8,157 nt of DNA. Source: Clostridiales bacterium. Lineage in GTDB: Bacteria; Bacillota; Clostridia; Oscillospirales; Acutalibacteraceae. Made by a program: the position numbers and the translations under genes. The stretch is from the NCBI GenBank assembly GCA_019416395.1, contig DXXH01000086.1, positions 2,620 to 10,776 on the forward strand, given 5' to 3'. Below, piece by piece: positions 6,721-8,157 of the stretch. The stretch's first letter is position 1. Each line of letters starts with the position of its first letter. The notes beneath the pieces are model-generated. The model was not told the DNA's origin. It made no database searches and worked only from the letters and a program-made list of their open reading frames with translations.

Positions 6721-6735
6721 AAAACAGTCTGTTTT
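6721..6735. promoter_or_regulatory. 15-bp palindrome, candidate operator
   Basis: AAAACAG (6721-6727) and CTGTTTT (6729-6735) are perfect inverted arms around a single T. The palindrome lies 17 bp upstream of the -35 of the minus-strand promoter, where an activator or repressor could sit. As a transcribed hairpin it would have almost no loop, so a protein site is likelier than a terminator. No regulator gene is present in the window to pair it with. Confidence 0.35.
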
Positions 6736-6818
6736 TTCCCTCTCAGGCTTTCTCCCGCATGAGTTTCTTTTTTCCAAAAGTCCTATAGCTTACACGTATA
6801 TAAAATCATTTGCAATAA

Positions 6819-6851
6819 GTATTGGACATAGAAAGAAGAAGCCAATACAAT
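6819..6851 (+). promoter_or_regulatory. Candidate promoter of the aldo/keto reductase operon, inside a dyad
   Basis: TGGACA (6823-6828) and TACAAT (6846-6851) are 17 bp apart; reading TTGGAC as the -35 gives 18 bp. Arms GTATTGG (6819-6825) and CCAATAC (6842-6848) form a perfect 7-bp inverted repeat with a 16-nt centre. One arm falls on each promoter hexamer, as in a site for a dimeric regulator. The predicted start near 6858 lies upstream of the chosen ATG. Neither hexamer is consensus, so this is a moderate call. Confidence 0.45.
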
Positions 6852-6877
6852 GAAAGTAAGAATTATGGAATCCTTTC

Positions 6878-6885
6878 GGAAGGAG
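6878..6885 (+). promoter_or_regulatory. Ribosome binding site deciding the aldo/keto reductase start
   Basis: GGAAGGAG ends 8 nt before the ATG at 6894 but only 2 nt before another in-frame ATG at 6888. The 8-nt spacing matches other genes here, so translation should begin with MQYTKLGKSD rather than MKMQYTK or the far-upstream TTG at 6822. Confidence 0.8.
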
Positions 6886-6893
6886 TAATGAAA

Positions 6894-7925
6894 ATGCAAT
6901 ACACAAAGCTGGGAAAATCAGATTTGAGCGTTTCCCGGATCTGCATGGGGTGCATGGGATTTGGGGATTCCCACTCTGGCCAGCACAGCTGGACCATTGA
7001 CGAAGAACGTTCCCGAGAAATCATTAAGCGCGGATTGGATCTGGGCATCAACTTTTTCGATACCGCCATCGGCTACCAGAACGGAACCAGCGAGGAATAT
7101 TTAGGACGCGCTCTGCGGGATTTTGCCCGCCGGGAAGATGTGGTAGTTGCTACAAAATTTCCTGGCCGCTCTCCCCAGGAAATCCAGGAAGGGATCACAG
7201 GCCAGCAACATATCGCCAATCTGCTGGACACAAGTTTGCAGCATTTGGGCATGGAGTATGTGGATCTTTACATTTATCACATGTGGGATTACGCCACTCC
7301 TCTCTATGAGATCATGGAAGGGCTGTCCAACGTGGTGAAAGCCGGAAAAGCCCGGTACGTGGGAATATCCAACTGCTTTGCTTGGCAGCTTGCCAAAGCC
7401 AATGCACTGGCGGATCGGGAAGGCTTTCCAAAATTCATATCGGTTCAAGGTCATTACAATCTGATTTTCCGGGAAGAAGAACGGGAAATGGTTCCCTTCT
7501 GTCAGGAAGAATCCATTGCGTTGACTCCCTACAGCGCATTGGCCGGTGGAAGACTTTCCAAAAAGCCTGGAGAGACGTCCAAACGGCTGGAAGAGGACAG
7601 CTACGCCAAGTTTAAATATGACGCTTCCGCCCAACAAGATGGAGTCATCATTTCCCGGGTGGAAGAACTGGCAGAACAACACGGTGTTTCCATGACGGAG
7701 ATTTCTCTGGCATGGCTACTGCAAAAAGTCACCTCTCCTGTTGTTGGCGCCACAAAGCTGAGTCATGTGGAAGGGGCTGCAAAAGCGGTAGACTTGCAGC
7801 TCACCCCCCAAGAAACCGATTATCTGGAAGAGCCTTATGTTCCCCACAAACTGGTGGGAGTCATGGCGCAAAACAAGCCGGACCTTGCCGGCGCCAAGCA
7901 GGTATGGACTGTGAACCAACCGTAA
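6894..7925 (+). CDS. Aldo/keto reductase
   Basis: A cytoplasmic NAD(P)H-dependent oxidoreductase of the aldo/keto reductase superfamily, 343 residues, a usual length. The N-terminus YTKLGKSDLSVSRICMGCMG is the typical first strand. The catalytic tetrad is visible as D56 and Y61 (FDTAIGY), K88 (VATK) and H129 (YIYH). GISN (157-160), QGHYNL (185-190) and the cofactor-binding end PVVGATKLSHVEGA (282-295) complete the barrel. It resembles the YajO/IolS-like branch that reduces or interconverts small aldehydes, ketones and sugars; the substrate cannot be read from the sequence. A gene for a CMD-family protein follows 14 nt after the stop, so the two are cotranscribed. It is transcribed away from the cimA operon. 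The start at 6894 rather than 6888 or 6822 rests on ribosome binding site spacing. Confidence 0.93.
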   Translation: MQYTKLGKSDLSVSRICMGCMGFGDSHSGQHSWTIDEERSREIIKRGLDLGINFFDTAIGYQNGTSEEYLGRALRDFARREDVVVATKFPGRSPQEIQEGITGQQHIANLLDTSLQHLGMEYVDLYIYHMWDYATPLYEIMEGLSNVVKAGKARYVGISNCFAWQLAKANALADREGFPKFISVQGHYNLIFREEEREMVPFCQEESIALTPYSALAGGRLSKKPGETSKRLEEDSYAKFKYDASAQQDGVIISRVEELAEQHGVSMTEISLAWLLQKVTSPVVGATKLSHVEGAAKAVDLQLTPQETDYLEEPYVPHKLVGVMAQNKPDLAGAKQVWTVNQP

Positions 7926-7939
7926 AAGGAGAAAAGGGT

Positions 7940-8157
7940 ATGTTTGATTTTTCAAAGAACGATCCGGAATTTCACGAACGATTTTCCCATTTTGCTTTTC
8001 AAGAAGTGGTCAACGCTCCCGACCAACAGTTGGACGAACCCATCCGGCATTTGGCGATTTTAGCCACTTTGATGGGATGCCAAGGGCTTGACGCATTCCA
8101 GGAGGAATTGCCCATCGCCTTGGAAAACGGCGTTACACCGGTCATGGTGAAAGAGGT
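7940..8157 (+). CDS. Carboxymuconolactone decarboxylase family protein (3' partial)
   Basis: The first 72 residues of a protein cut by the window end. It starts at an ATG with AAGGAG 8 nt upstream, 14 nt after the aldo/keto reductase stop. The segment RHLAILATLMGCQGLDAFQE (36-55) followed by ALENGVTPVMVKEV (60-73, the last residue incomplete) matches the helical core of the CMD/AhpD-like fold: an alanine-rich helix with a cysteine, then the 'GVTP..IKE' turn-helix. Only one cysteine (C47) is visible, so the two-cysteine peroxidase motif of true AhpD is not present so far. Members of this family that travel with aldo/keto reductases in Clostridia are usually of unknown substrate. The family call is fairly firm; the activity is not known. 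Confidence 0.82.
   Translation, partial: MFDFSKNDPEFHERFSHFAFQEVVNAPDQQLDEPIRHLAILATLMGCQGLDAFQEELPIALENGVTPVMVKE

Larger units (their letters stand above)
6528..6893. other. Divergent intergenic region between the cimA operon and the aldo/keto reductase
   Basis: A 366-nt stretch without a convincing gene. From left to right it holds the ~140-nt minus-strand leader of the membrane protein-cimA operon (6669 to 6528), with a hairpin at 6563-6579; the minus-strand promoter (6676-6704); a 15-bp palindrome (6721-6735); a pyrimidine-rich stretch (about 6736-6780); a plus-strand promoter candidate (6822-6851) inside a wide dyad (6819-6848); and the ribosome binding site of the reductase (6878-6885). 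I looked for a T-box in the leader because of the isoleucine link. I found neither the conserved TGGNACCGCG-type box nor a terminator hairpin. Confidence 0.7.

Noticed and set aside
6850..6888. 12-codon plus-strand reading frame ending in TAATG just before the aldo/keto reductase
   Set aside because: Its ATG overlaps the candidate -10 hexamer and it has no ribosome binding site of its own.
6822..6893. N-terminal extension of the aldo/keto reductase from TTG at 6822, or start at 6888
   Set aside because: There is no ribosome binding site before 6822, and the ribosome binding site is only 2 nt from 6888. The family N-terminus begins at 6894.
1..8157. Mobile element, CRISPR array, defence island or RNA gene
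   Set aside because: I saw no direct repeat array, terminal inverted repeats, integrase or transposase motif, or tRNA/rRNA-like fold. Base and codon use look even across the genes.

Overview
The window reads as ordinary chromosomal DNA of a low-to-moderate GC Gram-positive bacterium. Clostridia, probably a gut Oscillospirales/Ruminococcaceae-type organism, is my inference. It rests on the consistent AGGAG-type ribosome binding sites (mostly 7-8 nt from the start), TATAAT/TTGAAA promoters, compact T-tailed terminators and protein flavour (citramalate synthase, xylose-isomerase-like TIM barrel, aldo/keto reductase plus CMD pair). No tRNA, rRNA, CRISPR array, transposase or phage gene is visible.

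Layout. (1) Positions 2-313 (+) hold the C-terminal end of an unrecognised, probably extracytoplasmic protein, closed by a terminator at 318-350. (2) Positions 432-2939 (+) hold an 835-residue UvrA-like double ABC ATPase. It keeps both nucleotide-binding sites and the zinc modules but lacks the UvrB-binding domain. It has its own extended -10 promoter with a 17-bp dyad over the -10 and start region. (3) A long hairpin at 2943-2984 with T runs on both sides ends this gene and the convergent gene from the right. (4) Positions 3006-3977 (-) hold a sugar phosphate isomerase/epimerase-type TIM barrel, transcribed alone from a strong promoter at 4051-4079. (5) Positions 4161-6527 (-) hold a two-gene operon. 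A single-pass membrane protein with an unrecognised outer domain comes first, and citramalate synthase (cimA) follows 3 nt later. Its promoter is at 6676-6704, it has a leader of about 140 nt, and a textbook terminator lies at 4112-4139. (6) A gene-free region at 6528-6893 separates this operon from a divergent (+) operon: an aldo/keto reductase (6894-7925), then 14 nt later a carboxymuconolactone-decarboxylase-family protein cut by the window end (7940-8157).

How the genes work together. CimA points to isoleucine synthesis from pyruvate and acetyl-CoA, bypassing threonine deaminase. Why a membrane-anchored protein leads its transcript is unexplained, and it is the most curious arrangement here. 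The aldo/keto reductase and CMD-family protein form a redox pair of unknown substrate. The UvrA-like protein resembles the drug-resistance/UvrA2 branch rather than the canonical repair subunit. I see no clearly new multi-gene system; the best leads are the membrane protein-cimA operon, the UvrA-like gene with its dyad, and the dyads in the divergent intergenic region.
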